Shown: positions 53,581-62,239, counted from the first letter of the stretch. The stretch: 64,000 nucleotides of DNA from an uncultured Lachnospiraceae bacterium (GCA_910587955.1 CAJUNN010000010.1:7721-71720), one strand, 5' to 3'. Translations and numbers: made by a program. The notes: generated from the letters alone by a model not told the origin.

Positions 53581-53961
53581 TTTTACCAGTGACAGTGCAA
53601 CGCTTAAATACAGGTTGCCCTTATCGAAATTCTCCACCGCCCGCTCAATCTGGGCCGCAGCTTCTTCCTTGCCTGCCGCCTTAAAGTTCTTCGCGATCTC
53701 CAGGAGCTCTGCTGCATGGTGCTTGTTGTGATCCAGCATATAGGCCAGAATTGCTTCCTGCTCGTTGGCAGGACGTTCCTGGGAACAGCCGCCGCACCCG
53801 CTGCAGCCTTCGTGGGTATGGGCCCCTTCCTGGCCGTGGGTATGGGTGTGCTCTCCTTCATGCCCCTGCTCATGGGTATGTTCGTGGGTATGTGTATATT
53901 CATGGGTGTGTTCATGGCTATGGCCGTGTGCATGTCCGTGTTCACCGTCTACAATGTGCAT
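53578..53961 (-). CDS. His-rich protein at the head of the acetogenesis operon, candidate nickel store or chaperone
   Basis: 127 residues. The first ~51 hold about 18 His in GH, HT and HEH runs (for example GHAHGHSHEHTHEYTHTHEH), followed by CSGCGGC. The remaining ~65 residues are a helical domain (AILAYMLDHNKHHAAELLEIAKNF). No family is recognised with certainty. His-rich stretches of HypB, SlyD and CooJ bind nickel, and the neighbours are CooT, two CooC and nickel enzymes, so nickel binding is the inference. Zinc or copper is possible. Confidence 0.8.
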   Translation of the reverse strand: MHIVDGEHGHAHGHSHEHTHEYTHTHEHTHEQGHEGEHTHTHGQEGAHTHEGCSGCGGCSQERPANEQEAILAYMLDHNKHHAAELLEIAKNFKAAGKEEAAAQIERAVENFDKGNLYLSVALSLVK

Positions 53962-53979
53962 GATGTACCTCCTATTTTA

Positions 53980-54383
53980 GTTCCGCATCCGCCCTCCCGC
54001 GCCTCTTTAAGAGAAGGATTTCCGGCTGCTACCGCATCCGTAACTCCTTCTGGGCGCTCCCAGGGCTTCTGCTGATTTTAGTTCCGCATCCGCCCTCCCG
54101 CGCCTCTTTATGAGAAGGATTTCCGGCCGCTTCCGCATCCGTAACTCCTTCTGGGCGCTCTCGGGCTTCTGCTGATTTTAGTTCCGCATCCGCCCTTCCC
54201 GCGCCTTTTTATGAGAAGGATTTCCGGCCGCTTCCGCGTCCGTAACTCCTTCTGGGCGCTCTCGGGCTTCTGCTGATTTTAGTTCCGCATCCGCCCTTCC
54301 CGCGCCTTTTTATGAGAAGGATTTCCGGCCGCTTCCGCGTCCGTAACTCCTTCCGGGCGCTCTCGGGCTTCTGCTGGTTTTTA
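53980..54383 (-). repeat. Four tandem ~101-bp repeats in the leader of the acetogenesis operon
   Basis: Units start with GTTCCGCATCCGCC at 53980, 54081, 54181 and 54282; periods are 101, 100, 101 and 102 bases, and a fifth start (GTTCCGC) at 54384 is cut short. Units are nearly identical and each ends GGCTTCTGCTGATTTTA (GGTTTTTA in the last). Period and small indels rule out a coding repeat. There are no unique spacers, so it is not CRISPR. It fills most of the ~455-base leader between promoter and first gene. This spacer of about 640 bases holds no gene. Confidence 0.93.
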
Positions 54384-54422
54384 GTTCCGCAGGACCTGTT
54401 AATTTCCTGACAAACTGATTTT

Positions 54423-54451
54423 ATTATACCCTACCCGGGGGATTTAATCAA
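54423..54451 (-). promoter_or_regulatory. Promoter of the acetogenesis operon
   Basis: On the minus strand TTGATT (54446-54451), spacer of 17, TATAAT (54423-54428). The transcript would begin near 54416 and read through the repeat array. Confidence 0.8.
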
Positions 54452-54500
54452 GGTTATTTTCGGCGTTTTCACAATGAGGATTGGTTTTTTTTCAATACAT

Positions 54501-54529
54501 TTGACTTTTCCCACAGACTCCTGTACCAT
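54501..54529 (+). promoter_or_regulatory. Likely promoter of the aroE-like gene
   Basis: TTGACT (54501-54506), spacer of 17, TACCAT (54524-54529), divergent from the acetogenesis operon promoter. Confidence 0.55.
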
Positions 54530-54600
54530 AAATCCAATACAGCCGTTTTTTTCCAAAAATATGCCGGCTCGGCTTATGGCTTTTATCTGGAGGTAGGAAT

Positions 54601-55482
54601 ATGAAAACAAAAATTACCGGACATACGAAGATGGTCTGCCTGCTGGGCAGTCCCGTGGCACACAGCATTTCTCCGGCCATGCACAACGAATCGTTCGCAG
54701 AGCTGGGCCTTGACTATGCCTATCTGGCTTTCGATGTTGCGGAGGAGGCTTTTGACCGGGCAGTGGACGGCCTTTTGTCCCTGGGCGCTGCCGGATGGAA
54801 CTGCACCATGCCTCTCAAGCGCCTGATGCTCCGCCGCTGTGATATTCTCTCCGATTCCGCACGCCTGACCGGGGCAGTAAATACGGTGGTAAACGAAAAC
54901 GGTGTCCTTCACGGCTACAATACGGACGGCTACGGATTTATGCAGTCCATGGCCGACGCCGGCTTTGAGCCTAAAGGGAAAAAGCTCACGCTCCTGGGAT
55001 CCGGAGGCGCCGCAGCCGCTATTCTGGCCCAGGCCGCCCTGGACGGAGTCTCTGCCGTGGATATCTTCGCAAGACCCGGAAGCGCCTCTACCCGCCTGAT
55101 GGCAGAAGAACTGGAACGCATCCGCCGGACAGCCGGCTGCTCCTGCGCGCTCTCCCTATACGATCTGGCAGATACAGAGGGCTTAAAAAAGAGCCTCCAG
55201 GAGAGCTATGCCCTAATCAACGCCTCCTCGGTGGGAATGGCGCCGCACACAGACGTCTCTCTTATCACGGATCCCTCCCTGCTGCATCCTGCCCTGGCCG
55301 TAGGAGATGTGATTTACAATCCCAAGGAAACCCTGCTGCTCTCCCAGGCACGCCAGAGGGGCTGTCCTGCCTTTAACGGCCTCTATATGCTTCTTCACCA
55401 GGGCGCTTTGGCCTTCCGGCTCTGGACCGGACAGGATATGCCGCTAGAGCATATACGGAGGAAATTTTTTAACGCCGTATAG
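54601..55482 (+). CDS. aroE: Shikimate/quinate dehydrogenase family protein AroE/YdiB
   Basis: 293 residues. The N-terminal domain has GSPVAHSISPAMHN and the catalytic Lys region CTMPLKRL (usual NVTIPHK, so the positions around Lys are altered); the Asp is in YNTDGYGF. NADP-binding loop LGSGGAAAAI follows. It reduces 3-dehydroshikimate in aromatic synthesis, or acts on quinate as YdiB-like enzymes do. GGAGG precedes the ATG. Confidence 0.88.
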   Translation: MKTKITGHTKMVCLLGSPVAHSISPAMHNESFAELGLDYAYLAFDVAEEAFDRAVDGLLSLGAAGWNCTMPLKRLMLRRCDILSDSARLTGAVNTVVNENGVLHGYNTDGYGFMQSMADAGFEPKGKKLTLLGSGGAAAAILAQAALDGVSAVDIFARPGSASTRLMAEELERIRRTAGCSCALSLYDLADTEGLKKSLQESYALINASSVGMAPHTDVSLITDPSLLHPALAVGDVIYNPKETLLLSQARQRGCPAFNGLYMLLHQGALAFRLWTGQDMPLEHIRRKFFNAV

Positions 55483-55506
55483 AATCATATCTTTTTCGTA
55501 ACATGT

Positions 55507-55547
55507 AAAAGGGCATGGTGATACCCCGCGGATACCGCCATGCCCTT
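55507..55547 (-). terminator. Terminator between aroE and the AlkC-like gene
   Basis: AAGGGCATGG (55509-55518) pairs with CCATGCCCTT (55538-55547); on the minus strand TTTTACATG follows, serving the AlkC-like gene. The plus strand has no T-run. Confidence 0.65.
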
Positions 55548-55567
55548 AAAAATTGATCATTTCTCTT

Positions 55568-56122
55568 TTATTTTTGATTTCTTCTTCCATGCTTGATAAT
55601 CCAATCCTGCGCCTTGCTCTTCTCCATTTTCTCCCAGTTCGAAATTATAAAGTCTGCTTTCTCAGGCGCGTCTTTATACAAGTCATTGAGATTATTCCCT
55701 ACACTTTTTTGAACAAATTTTTCCGGATCATCTTTTAACCTTGTAAGAATGACTGTATATCTTTCAAATTCGTCTAATGCAACAAATAATTTTTGCGACC
55801 AGGGCAAGCGTATTCGCACGCCTTCACTGGCGAGCCGCCTAACATGAACATTTTCATCCAGCGTCCAGGTTATCAACTCATCCATGACTTCTCTGGGATG
55901 TTCCCGCAGCAACGGACGGATCGCAAATTCTCCGGTAAATCTTTTCGTTAATTCTTTCAAAAACGAAAGGGATAAACTCCAATTTTCATTTCCCCATCGT
56001 TCTACATATCTACCAACAGGCCATAGCCACCATCCAAAATTGAACATTCCTTCCGGCTTTTCCAGTTCCGGCCCAAGCAAATCAAAAAATGCCCGGATAT
56101 TCTTTGAATGATCGTCTGTCAT
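55568..56122 (-). CDS. DNA alkylation repair family protein (AlkC-like, HEAT repeats)
   Basis: 184 residues, mostly helical. Blocks FTGEFAIRPLL, DENVHVRRLASEGVRIRLPW and FVQKSVGNNLNDL match the AlkC/AlkD fold that removes N3-/N7-alkylated bases. It is shorter than AlkC proper (about 370), so it may be a compact variant or lack the N-terminal part. The ribosome site is weak. Standing alone, its regulation is unclear. Confidence 0.75.
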   Translation of the reverse strand: MTDDHSKNIRAFFDLLGPELEKPEGMFNFGWWLWPVGRYVERWGNENWSLSLSFLKELTKRFTGEFAIRPLLREHPREVMDELITWTLDENVHVRRLASEGVRIRLPWSQKLFVALDEFERYTVILTRLKDDPEKFVQKSVGNNLNDLYKDAPEKADFIISNWEKMEKSKAQDWIIKHGRRNQK

Positions 56123-56213
56123 GCTTTCTTATCTTTATGCTTCATGCTTGTCCGCTCCCTGTGAAATCACATCCGCATAATAACATGTGAGCAGTCTGTA
56201 TCTGAGCAGGTCT

Positions 56214-56735
56214 TTACAAACCGGCCTCCCCCCGCAGCAGCGAATACATACAGTAGGAGTGAACTTCTCCGTTTTTGAACACCCCGTCCCGCATGGTTCC
56301 CTCATAGGTAAATCCGGCTTTTTCCAAAACACCCCTGGAACCCAGATTATAATCAAAAGGCTCTGCAAAAATACGGATAATATCAAAAGTTTGAAAAGCC
56401 TCCCTGCAAATCATCCGCACTGCCTGGGTCATAATACCCTGACGCCAATAGTCCTCCGAAAGCCAATAGCCCAGCTCTGCCGACCGTTCGTAAATATCCG
56501 CTCCTGCGAAGATGCCGATACTTCCCACCGCTTTTTTGTCTGCCACAACCGCCCTGGTGATCTGGTTTCGGCCCTCTTTTCGGATACAGTCCTCAATATA
56601 CGCCCTGGCGTCTTCCAAGGCATAAGGATAAGGGAAGACATTTCTTAAATTTCCTGCTATCCTGGGATTATTGGCTGCCTTCGCAATAGATTCGGCATCC
56701 CCTTTTTCCCATTTTCTTAACATAAACTCTTTCAT
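56214..56735 (-). CDS. GNAT family acetyltransferase (RimJ/RimL-like)
   Basis: 173 residues. ELGYWLSEDYWRQGIMTQAV is the acetyl-CoA-binding segment (RxxGxx), and NLGSRGVLEKAGF is the RimJ/RimL-type block. It would acetylate protein N-termini or small amines; the substrate is unknown. Confidence 0.9.
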   Translation of the reverse strand: MKEFMLRKWEKGDAESIAKAANNPRIAGNLRNVFPYPYALEDARAYIEDCIRKEGRNQITRAVVADKKAVGSIGIFAGADIYERSAELGYWLSEDYWRQGIMTQAVRMICREAFQTFDIIRIFAEPFDYNLGSRGVLEKAGFTYEGTMRDGVFKNGEVHSYCMYSLLRGEAGL

Positions 56736-56766
56736 TCACGTTCTTCCTTTCCATAGCCCCCGCACC

Positions 56767-57249
56767 TCAAAGCTTTATAGGGCTGCCGTTCAGCGCCGCG
56801 CTCTCCAAGCCGCCTTTGCCGTCATAAACCAGTTTCAGGGAAAAGAAAGGGACATTTTCCCTAAGAAGCCGGAAAAAAATCTTATCCCCCTCCCAAAGAT
56901 TCAGCTCTTCCAGCCTCTCCATGGACACCCATTCCAACTCTCCCTCATCGCAGGGAATCTCATCTCCTTCAAAACCGTCCGCCGTGAACAAAGACATATA
57001 TTCCGTCACCCCGTCACCGGAGAGGAATGTTACCAATCCCCGGAACCGATAAGAAGTAAGCCGGTAGCCGGTCTCCTCCAGCACCTCCCGAAGCACACAC
57101 TCTTCCGGGCTCTCTCCCTCCTCAAAATGCCCGCCGACACCAATCCATTTATCCTTATTCACGTCATTCTTTTTCACGGTCCTGTGCAGCATTAAATAGG
57201 CCCCGTCCCGCTCCAGATAGCACAGAGTGCTTAAATTTTTCATGGACAT
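56767..57249 (-). CDS. NUDIX hydrolase, MutT/8-oxo-dGTPase-like
   Basis: 160 residues with the Nudix box GGHFEEGESPEECVLREVLEETG (residues about 40-62; GX5EX7REUXEEXGU pattern). YLMLHRTVKKNDVNKDKWIGVGG before it is typical of the 8-oxo-dGTP diphosphatase branch. AGGAGG lies six bases before the ATG. The next gene upstream is the GH13 glucosidase, 28 bases away. Confidence 0.9.
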   Translation of the reverse strand: MSMKNLSTLCYLERDGAYLMLHRTVKKNDVNKDKWIGVGGHFEEGESPEECVLREVLEETGYRLTSYRFRGLVTFLSGDGVTEYMSLFTADGFEGDEIPCDEGELEWVSMERLEELNLWEGDKIFFRLLRENVPFFSLKLVYDGKGGLESAALNGSPIKL

Positions 57250-57277
57250 CTGCTTCCTCCTGTCTTTGCCTGTTTCC

Positions 57278-58831
57278 CTATACCTTTACAAAAACCGCCG
57301 AAGCTCCCGGCATAACCAGCACCCCGTCCTCATAGACTGCTTTCCCATTCAGGGAATAGAGAATTTCCTTAAAGGCCGGAAGCTCTGCACGGCAGGATGT
57401 TTCCCGGCCGCAGGGATTGAGGGCAATCAGAATCCGTTCCTCTCCCTGCTCACGCAAGTATACAAATGGATACTTGTTTTTTTCCGCATACAGGCACCGG
57501 TAGGAAGCCTCGCTTAAAAGGGCCGGATGCTTCAAACGCAGGGCAATCAGCCGTTGTACTTCCCGCCACAAGGAATCGTCCCGGCTCATCTGCTCCGCCG
57601 CGTCCGGGCGATCTTCTGCGGGATCCAGGGGAATATACAGCCGTTCCTCCGGCGCGGAAGAAAAGCCGGCATTTACCGTCTTGTCCCACTGCATGGGCGT
57701 CCTGGTTCCCGTGCGGTCAAATCCGCCTTCCACGGAGGTGAGATCTGGCAGATACCTCATTCCGATCTCATCCCCGTAATAGACAAAAGGCGCTCCCGGC
57801 ATGGACAAAAGAAAGGCGAAGGCGATTTTCATCTCTTCCTGATCAAGCTGCCCTCCAAGCCTTGGCATGTCGTGATTGCTGGAAGGAATGCAGACCAGCC
57901 CTTTTCCATGGGTTTCCTCATAATAAGATTGGTATTTATCCGCAAAAGCCCGGATATCCCCCTTGCCCTCCCTGGAAAAATAGGGATGCTCTGAACGGAA
58001 CAAGGAAAGGTACTCCGACGGGCCGAAATGCAGCAGAAAATCCATATGAAAGCCGCCTTCCAGTGCCCGGTCCGGCATTCCCCACTCGGAAATAATGGCC
58101 GCCTCCGGATACTTTTCATCCAGAAAAGCGCGGATATCCTGCCACAGGCGGATGTTTGCGCTTCCGTCCTCATCTCCCTTCACCAGGCTGGAAGCCATAT
58201 CCACACGGAAGCCGTCGCAGCCCATTTCCAGCCAGAATTTCATCACGTCTTTCATAGCCTGCCTGGTAGCCATGGCTTCCGGGGATTCCGGTGCAAGCTG
58301 CCAGGGCTTCTCCGGATTGACAAAACCATAGTTAAGGGCCGGCTGGGTGGAATAGAAATTGACTGCACAGCAGCCGTCCCGATCGGAGATGCCCCGGATG
58401 CTCCCGGAAATATTGGCGATCCCCTCAAAGCCCTCCCACACGGAATCCGACCAGATATACCGATGGGTATAAGTATTCTTTCCCGCTTTCATGGATTCCC
58501 GGAACCAAGGATGCTCCACAGAGGTATGCCCCGGCACCAGATCCAGGATCAAGTGCATTCCCCTTTTGTGGACCTCCGAAAAAATCGTTCTCAAGTCCTC
58601 GTTGGTCCCGTATCTGGGAGCAGCCTGGTAATAGTCGGCCACGTCGTAGCCCGCATCCGTAAAGGGGGATGCAAAGCAAGGATTCATCCAGATGGCATTG
58701 CATCCCAGTTCTTTGATATAATCCAGGCGCCGCAGAATCCCTCCGAAGTCTCCAATCCCGTCCCCGTTGCTGTCTTGAAAGCTCTGGGGATAAATCTCAT
58801 AAAATACCGCATTCTTTAACCAGCTTGGCAT
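57278..58831 (-). CDS. GH13 alpha-glucosidase/oligo-1,6-glucosidase-like
   Basis: 517 residues. The catalytic barrel shows YDVADYY, GFRVDMAS (nucleophile Asp), ISEWGM (acid Glu) and SSNHDMPR (stabilising Asp). The start VFYEIYPQSFQDSNGDGIGDFGG is standard. It cleaves alpha-glucosides in the cytoplasm; linkage is not fixed. It has a near-consensus promoter and is upstream of the NUDIX gene. Confidence 0.92.
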   Translation of the reverse strand: MPSWLKNAVFYEIYPQSFQDSNGDGIGDFGGILRRLDYIKELGCNAIWMNPCFASPFTDAGYDVADYYQAAPRYGTNEDLRTIFSEVHKRGMHLILDLVPGHTSVEHPWFRESMKAGKNTYTHRYIWSDSVWEGFEGIANISGSIRGISDRDGCCAVNFYSTQPALNYGFVNPEKPWQLAPESPEAMATRQAMKDVMKFWLEMGCDGFRVDMASSLVKGDEDGSANIRLWQDIRAFLDEKYPEAAIISEWGMPDRALEGGFHMDFLLHFGPSEYLSLFRSEHPYFSREGKGDIRAFADKYQSYYEETHGKGLVCIPSSNHDMPRLGGQLDQEEMKIAFAFLLSMPGAPFVYYGDEIGMRYLPDLTSVEGGFDRTGTRTPMQWDKTVNAGFSSAPEERLYIPLDPAEDRPDAAEQMSRDDSLWREVQRLIALRLKHPALLSEASYRCLYAEKNKYPFVYLREQGEERILIALNPCGRETSCRAELPAFKEILYSLNGKAVYEDGVLVMPGASAVFVKV

Positions 58832-58871
58832 AATAAAATCCTCCTGATTCAGAAATCAATAGTTTCATTTT

Positions 58872-58900
58872 ATTATACTTTATTTTTCTCTGTTTCTCAA
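58872..58900 (-). promoter_or_regulatory. Promoter of the GH13 glucosidase gene
   Basis: On the minus strand TTGAGA (58895-58900), spacer of 17, TATAAT (58872-58877). Confidence 0.78.
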
Positions 58901-59004
58901 TCACCCGGAACCGGAAAATTTCGTTCCCGCTTCCAATCCCCGAAGGCAAGGATGGTTCTGTATGTCCTGGCTGAAAACGAAAGGCTTTTGTAAAACAAAA
59001 ACTC

Positions 59005-59033
59005 TTGACAGTAAAGACTACTTCATGTAGTAT
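59005..59033 (+). promoter_or_regulatory. Promoter of the blaI-blaR1-like pair
   Basis: TTGACA (59005-59010), spacer of 17, TAGTAT (59028-59033). The first operator covers the -10 region. Confidence 0.8.
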
Positions 59034-59060
59034 ATCCATATAGAGACTACATAAAGTAGT
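59017..59060. promoter_or_regulatory. Two 15-bp BlaI-type operators
   Basis: ACTACTTCATGTAGT (59017-59031) and ACTACATAAAGTAGT (59046-59060), each a 5-bp inverted repeat with five bases between. BlaI/MecI operators share the TAC...GTA half-site form. Spacing is 29 bases, about three helical turns, suggesting cooperative binding. Confidence 0.82.
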
Positions 59061-59092
59061 ACAACAATCACCGGAAGATAGGAGAAACCCGC

Positions 59093-59470
59093 ATGACAGA
59101 AATCCAGCTTGGGGTCATTGAGGCCCGTTTTGCAGATATGATCTGGGAGCGTGAACCCGTCACCTCCTCAGAACTGGTAAAGCTGGCCGCTGAGGCCTTT
59201 ACCTGGAAGAGAACCACCACACACACGGTTCTCAAACGGCTCTGCGACAAAGGCTTATTCGAAAACAATAAGGGAACCGTCACCTGCCGGATGACCCGGT
59301 CTCAGTTTTATTCCATGCAGAGCCGGAAATTTGTAGAGGATGCCTTTGCCGGCTCCCTTCCGGCCTTTCTCGCCGCTTTCACCCAGAACCGCACACTGAC
59401 AAAGGAGGAAGCCGCAGAAATCCGGGCCATGATTGACCGCATGCCGCCGGAACCAGGAAAGGAGGATTAA
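59093..59470 (+). CDS. BlaI/MecI/CopY-family repressor
   Basis: 125 residues: winged helix with SSELVKLAAE and recognition helix TWKRTTTHTVLKRLCDKG, followed by a C-terminal dimerisation helix, as in BlaI. The gene is followed two bases later by the M56 sensor peptidase, the usual pair. No beta-lactamase or penicillin-binding protein gene is adjacent. Confidence 0.92.
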   Translation: MTEIQLGVIEARFADMIWEREPVTSSELVKLAAEAFTWKRTTTHTVLKRLCDKGLFENNKGTVTCRMTRSQFYSMQSRKFVEDAFAGSLPAFLAAFTQNRTLTKEEAAEIRAMIDRMPPEPGKED

Positions 59471-59472
59471 GG

Positions 59473-61527
59473 ATGGAGCTGCTCTTTCTGAACATACTGA
59501 ACCGGAGTATCACCGCCGGATGGCTGATTCTGGCTGTAGCTGCCCTGCGGCCGTTCCTAAAAAAAGCACCCCGGTGGATTTCTTGTGTCCTCTGGGGCCT
59601 TGTGGCAGTACGCCTTCTGTGTCCCGTCTCCTTGGAAAGCCCTTTCAGCCTGCTGCCAAGTGCCGAAACCATAAGCCCCGGGATTCTCACCTTTGCGGAT
59701 GACGCCCTGCATATACCGAAATCCCCCGGGGACACCGGCCCGCTGTCTCCAAAGAAACCGGATGCCCCGGACAATGCCTCCGTTTATTCCAAGCCTTTGT
59801 TCCACAGCGGCATTCCTGCCCTTAACAGCACCCTGGAACCTGCCTTACGCCAATCCCTCCGGCCGGAATCCGGCTCTGTCCCGCTGCATGCCCGGCTCTC
59901 CCTGGCAGGCTCCCTATGGCTCCTGATCCTGCTGTGCCTTCTGGGCTCTGCACTCCTGCGTTATATTAAAATCTGCCGGAAAGTACAGGAAGCCGTTCCC
60001 CTCCGGGATAATGTCTTTCTCTGCGACGCCGTGCAGTCTCCCTTTATTCTGGGAATTATCCGTCCCAGAATCTATCTTTCCTCCGGCATCGGTGAAGAGG
60101 AGGCAGATTATGTGCTGGCTCATGAGCAGGCCCATTTAAAGCGCAGGGATCATTGGTGGAAGCTGCTGGGCTTTATTCTGCTGGCCGTATACTGGTTCCA
60201 GCCTCTTTGCTGGGCGGCCTATTTCCTCTTCTGCCGGGATATGGAGCTGGCCTGCGACGAAAAGGTTATCCGGGATCTGAATCCGGAGGGCAAGAAGGCC
60301 TACTCCCGGGCCCTGGTTTCCTGCAGTGTCCCCGGACGTGTGGTACTCTCCTGCCCGCCCGCTTTCGGAGAAATCGGCATTAAAGAACGTGTAAAAGCCG
60401 TGCTGCACTACAAAAAACCCGCCCTATGGAGCATCCTGGCCGCATGCGCCGCATGCCTGGCCGTAGCCCTATGCTTCTTAACCAATCCGCGGACTGCACC
60501 GTCCTCCATACAGAGTGCAGTTCCCCAATCCGCAGCCTCGGAAACCATCTTCTTCCACGGGCATTGCTACAAGCGGGAGGATTTGTCTGACGAGACCGTG
60601 GAATGGCTGCTCTGGTACAGCAGCCTGTCCGAAATGGAACAATATGCCATCAGTTCTATCCCCGGCGATTTGTGGGAGCTGGAGTTCAATCTCCACAAAA
60701 ATACAGAAACCGCAGAGCCGGATACGGAAAACGCAGGTTCGGAAGTTTCCCCGGCCGGCGACACAGCAGAAGATCTGGACGCTGCCCTTCAAAATGCTAT
60801 TTTTGAGGAGAACAAAACTTCATCTTCTACGGCCTATGATTTCGCCTGCTGTGACTTTCTCCTCCTGGACTCTGTCTCCGCTCCCGTCTCCGAAAACCCC
60901 GGAGCGGAAAGCATTACCTGTTACGGCTGGGCACTCTACCAGGAATATCTTTTTACTGAGGAAGGCCTAAAGAACGTACAAGGCAGCCATCTTCCCGTTG
61001 CCATCAGCTTTATACGGGACGAAAACGGCTATCGCCGGACAGAGTTCTGGCGCCCCCGGGAAGGCTCTTACTTTGTAGAAGATATCCGCCGGAAATTCCC
61101 GGAATCCATAGTCAATGATGCCATCGACAGCCAGAAATCCGGCCTGATGCAATTCCAGAGCTGTTATGACCAGGCCGTCCGGGAGGGAAAGCTTGACACG
61201 GATTCCATCGTAGAAAGCCGCCTTAGGACCCTGTCTTCGGATCCGGGCGCTTCCTCCAATCCCCGGGATTATCTGGCTGCCCATGCAAACGAATATCACG
61301 AACTTCTGTACTACGGCAAATATACCCTGCGTTACTGCGCTGCCCGTTTCCGCAAAGGCGGTGAGACGGGACTGGAGGGAAAGCTTATGGCTCTTATCTG
61401 TGAGGAACTTTTGCAAAGCAAAGACGCAACCCCTGCAGATGCCGCTGCAGCAGCCACAGGACAGGAATGGTATGACACCCTCCGCGCACACGGAGGCACC
61501 CGGGATGAGCTATGGCAAATGGAGTAA
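59473..61527 (+). CDS. BlaR1/MecR1-like M56 sensor peptidase with a non-penicillin-binding C-terminal domain
   Basis: 684 residues. The N-terminal ~340 hold several membrane helices and the zinc peptidase site HEQAH (VLAHEQAHLKRRD) with the later ELACDEKVI. The C-terminal ~340 residues, outside the membrane after a helix near 320-335 (LACAACLAVALCF), lack SxxK/SxN/KTG motifs of a beta-lactam sensor. The ligand is therefore unknown. On stimulation it would cleave the BlaI-like repressor. Confidence 0.87.
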   Translation: MELLFLNILNRSITAGWLILAVAALRPFLKKAPRWISCVLWGLVAVRLLCPVSLESPFSLLPSAETISPGILTFADDALHIPKSPGDTGPLSPKKPDAPDNASVYSKPLFHSGIPALNSTLEPALRQSLRPESGSVPLHARLSLAGSLWLLILLCLLGSALLRYIKICRKVQEAVPLRDNVFLCDAVQSPFILGIIRPRIYLSSGIGEEEADYVLAHEQAHLKRRDHWWKLLGFILLAVYWFQPLCWAAYFLFCRDMELACDEKVIRDLNPEGKKAYSRALVSCSVPGRVVLSCPPAFGEIGIKERVKAVLHYKKPALWSILAACAACLAVALCFLTNPRTAPSSIQSAVPQSAASETIFFHGHCYKREDLSDETVEWLLWYSSLSEMEQYAISSIPGDLWELEFNLHKNTETAEPDTENAGSEVSPAGDTAEDLDAALQNAIFEENKTSSSTAYDFACCDFLLLDSVSAPVSENPGAESITCYGWALYQEYLFTEEGLKNVQGSHLPVAISFIRDENGYRRTEFWRPREGSYFVEDIRRKFPESIVNDAIDSQKSGLMQFQSCYDQAVREGKLDTDSIVESRLRTLSSDPGASSNPRDYLAAHANEYHELLYYGKYTLRYCAARFRKGGETGLEGKLMALICEELLQSKDATPADAAAAATGQEWYDTLRAHGGTRDELWQME

Positions 61528-61548
61528 TTGCAGAAAAATAGTACATAG

Positions 61549-61698
61549 GCAGTCAAAAAGATTTTAACCGAAAACCTCCGGGAGCTGGGCCAATCCCTTC
61601 AGCCGATTCTAAATGAATTGATTGTATGGAGCCTTCAATATTCCCAGGAAAAGCGAAAGCAGCTGGTAAATTCTGAAACCCCGGATATGGCCGCCTAA
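61549..61698 (+). pseudogene. Remnant of an HxlR-family regulator with an internal deletion
   Basis: An open stretch reads VKKILTENLRELGQSLQPILNELIVWSLQY and ends at a TAA. The first part matches the recognition helix of HxlR proteins (KxLTxNLREL), the second the C-terminal helix (ELGxSLxPIL). The segment between, about 25-30 residues of wing, is missing, and no start codon is available because a TAG precedes it. Confidence 0.6.
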
Positions 61699-61744
61699 AA
61701 ACTGCTCTTTTTGAGCAAAAGAGATGGTATTTTCTGTATAGGCG

Positions 61745-61753
61745 TGCTATAAT
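61745..61753 (+). promoter_or_regulatory. Extended -10 promoter of the hemerythrin gene
   Basis: TGC followed by TATAAT (61748-61753); the -35 region is poor, so the TGn extension is likely important. Confidence 0.6.
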
Positions 61754-61790
61754 GAAAAATCATAGAAACTACATCAAAGGAGGATTTCAC

Positions 61791-62204
61791 GTGGTACAGT
61801 ATATGGAGTTTACGAATGATCTGGTAACAGGAAATGACTTGATCGACGGACAGCATAAGGAGCTGATCGGAAAGATCAACGATCTGCTGCGGACCTGCGA
61901 AGCAGGAGACGGCAAAATAAAGGCTTTAAATACCCTGGATTACCTGGAGGAATATACCAACTATCATTTTTCACAGGAGGAGGCGCTTCAGGAAGAGATC
62001 GGATACCCGGGTCTTACGGAACATCGGGCAAAACATAAAGAGTTTGTACAGAGCGTAAAAGAATTGTATGAAATGCTTGAGGAGCAGGAAGGCCCCACGG
62101 ATGCTTTTGTACAGCAGGTGAATAAAAATGTGGTGGACTGGTTTGTGAATCACATTCAGGGCTTTGACCGCGCGGTGGCGGAGTATAAGAAGCAGGGGAA
62201 ATAG
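61791..62204 (+). CDS. Bacteriohemerythrin
   Basis: 137 residues from GTG 61791, chosen because AAAGGAGG sits seven bases upstream; an ATG at 61752 would overlap the -10 box. Iron ligands are present: QHKEL, NYHFSQEEAL, EHRAKH and VNHIQGFD, giving the 5 His + Glu + Asp set of a di-iron O2-binding four-helix protein. In anaerobes such proteins bind or sense O2. Confidence 0.92.
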   Translation: MVQYMEFTNDLVTGNDLIDGQHKELIGKINDLLRTCEAGDGKIKALNTLDYLEEYTNYHFSQEEALQEEIGYPGLTEHRAKHKEFVQSVKELYEMLEEQEGPTDAFVQQVNKNVVDWFVNHIQGFDRAVAEYKKQGK

Positions 62205-62239
62205 GCCTGGAGGTCTGCCCAAAAGATCAATGAATCAGG

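Noticed and set aside
53577..54080. Plus-strand small proteins within the His-rich gene and repeats
   Set aside because: They read the complement of His codons (Met/Val/Cys-rich) and the repeat period is not a multiple of three.
53980..54383. CRISPR array
   Set aside because: The units abut with no unique spacers, are about 101 bases long, and no cas genes are present.
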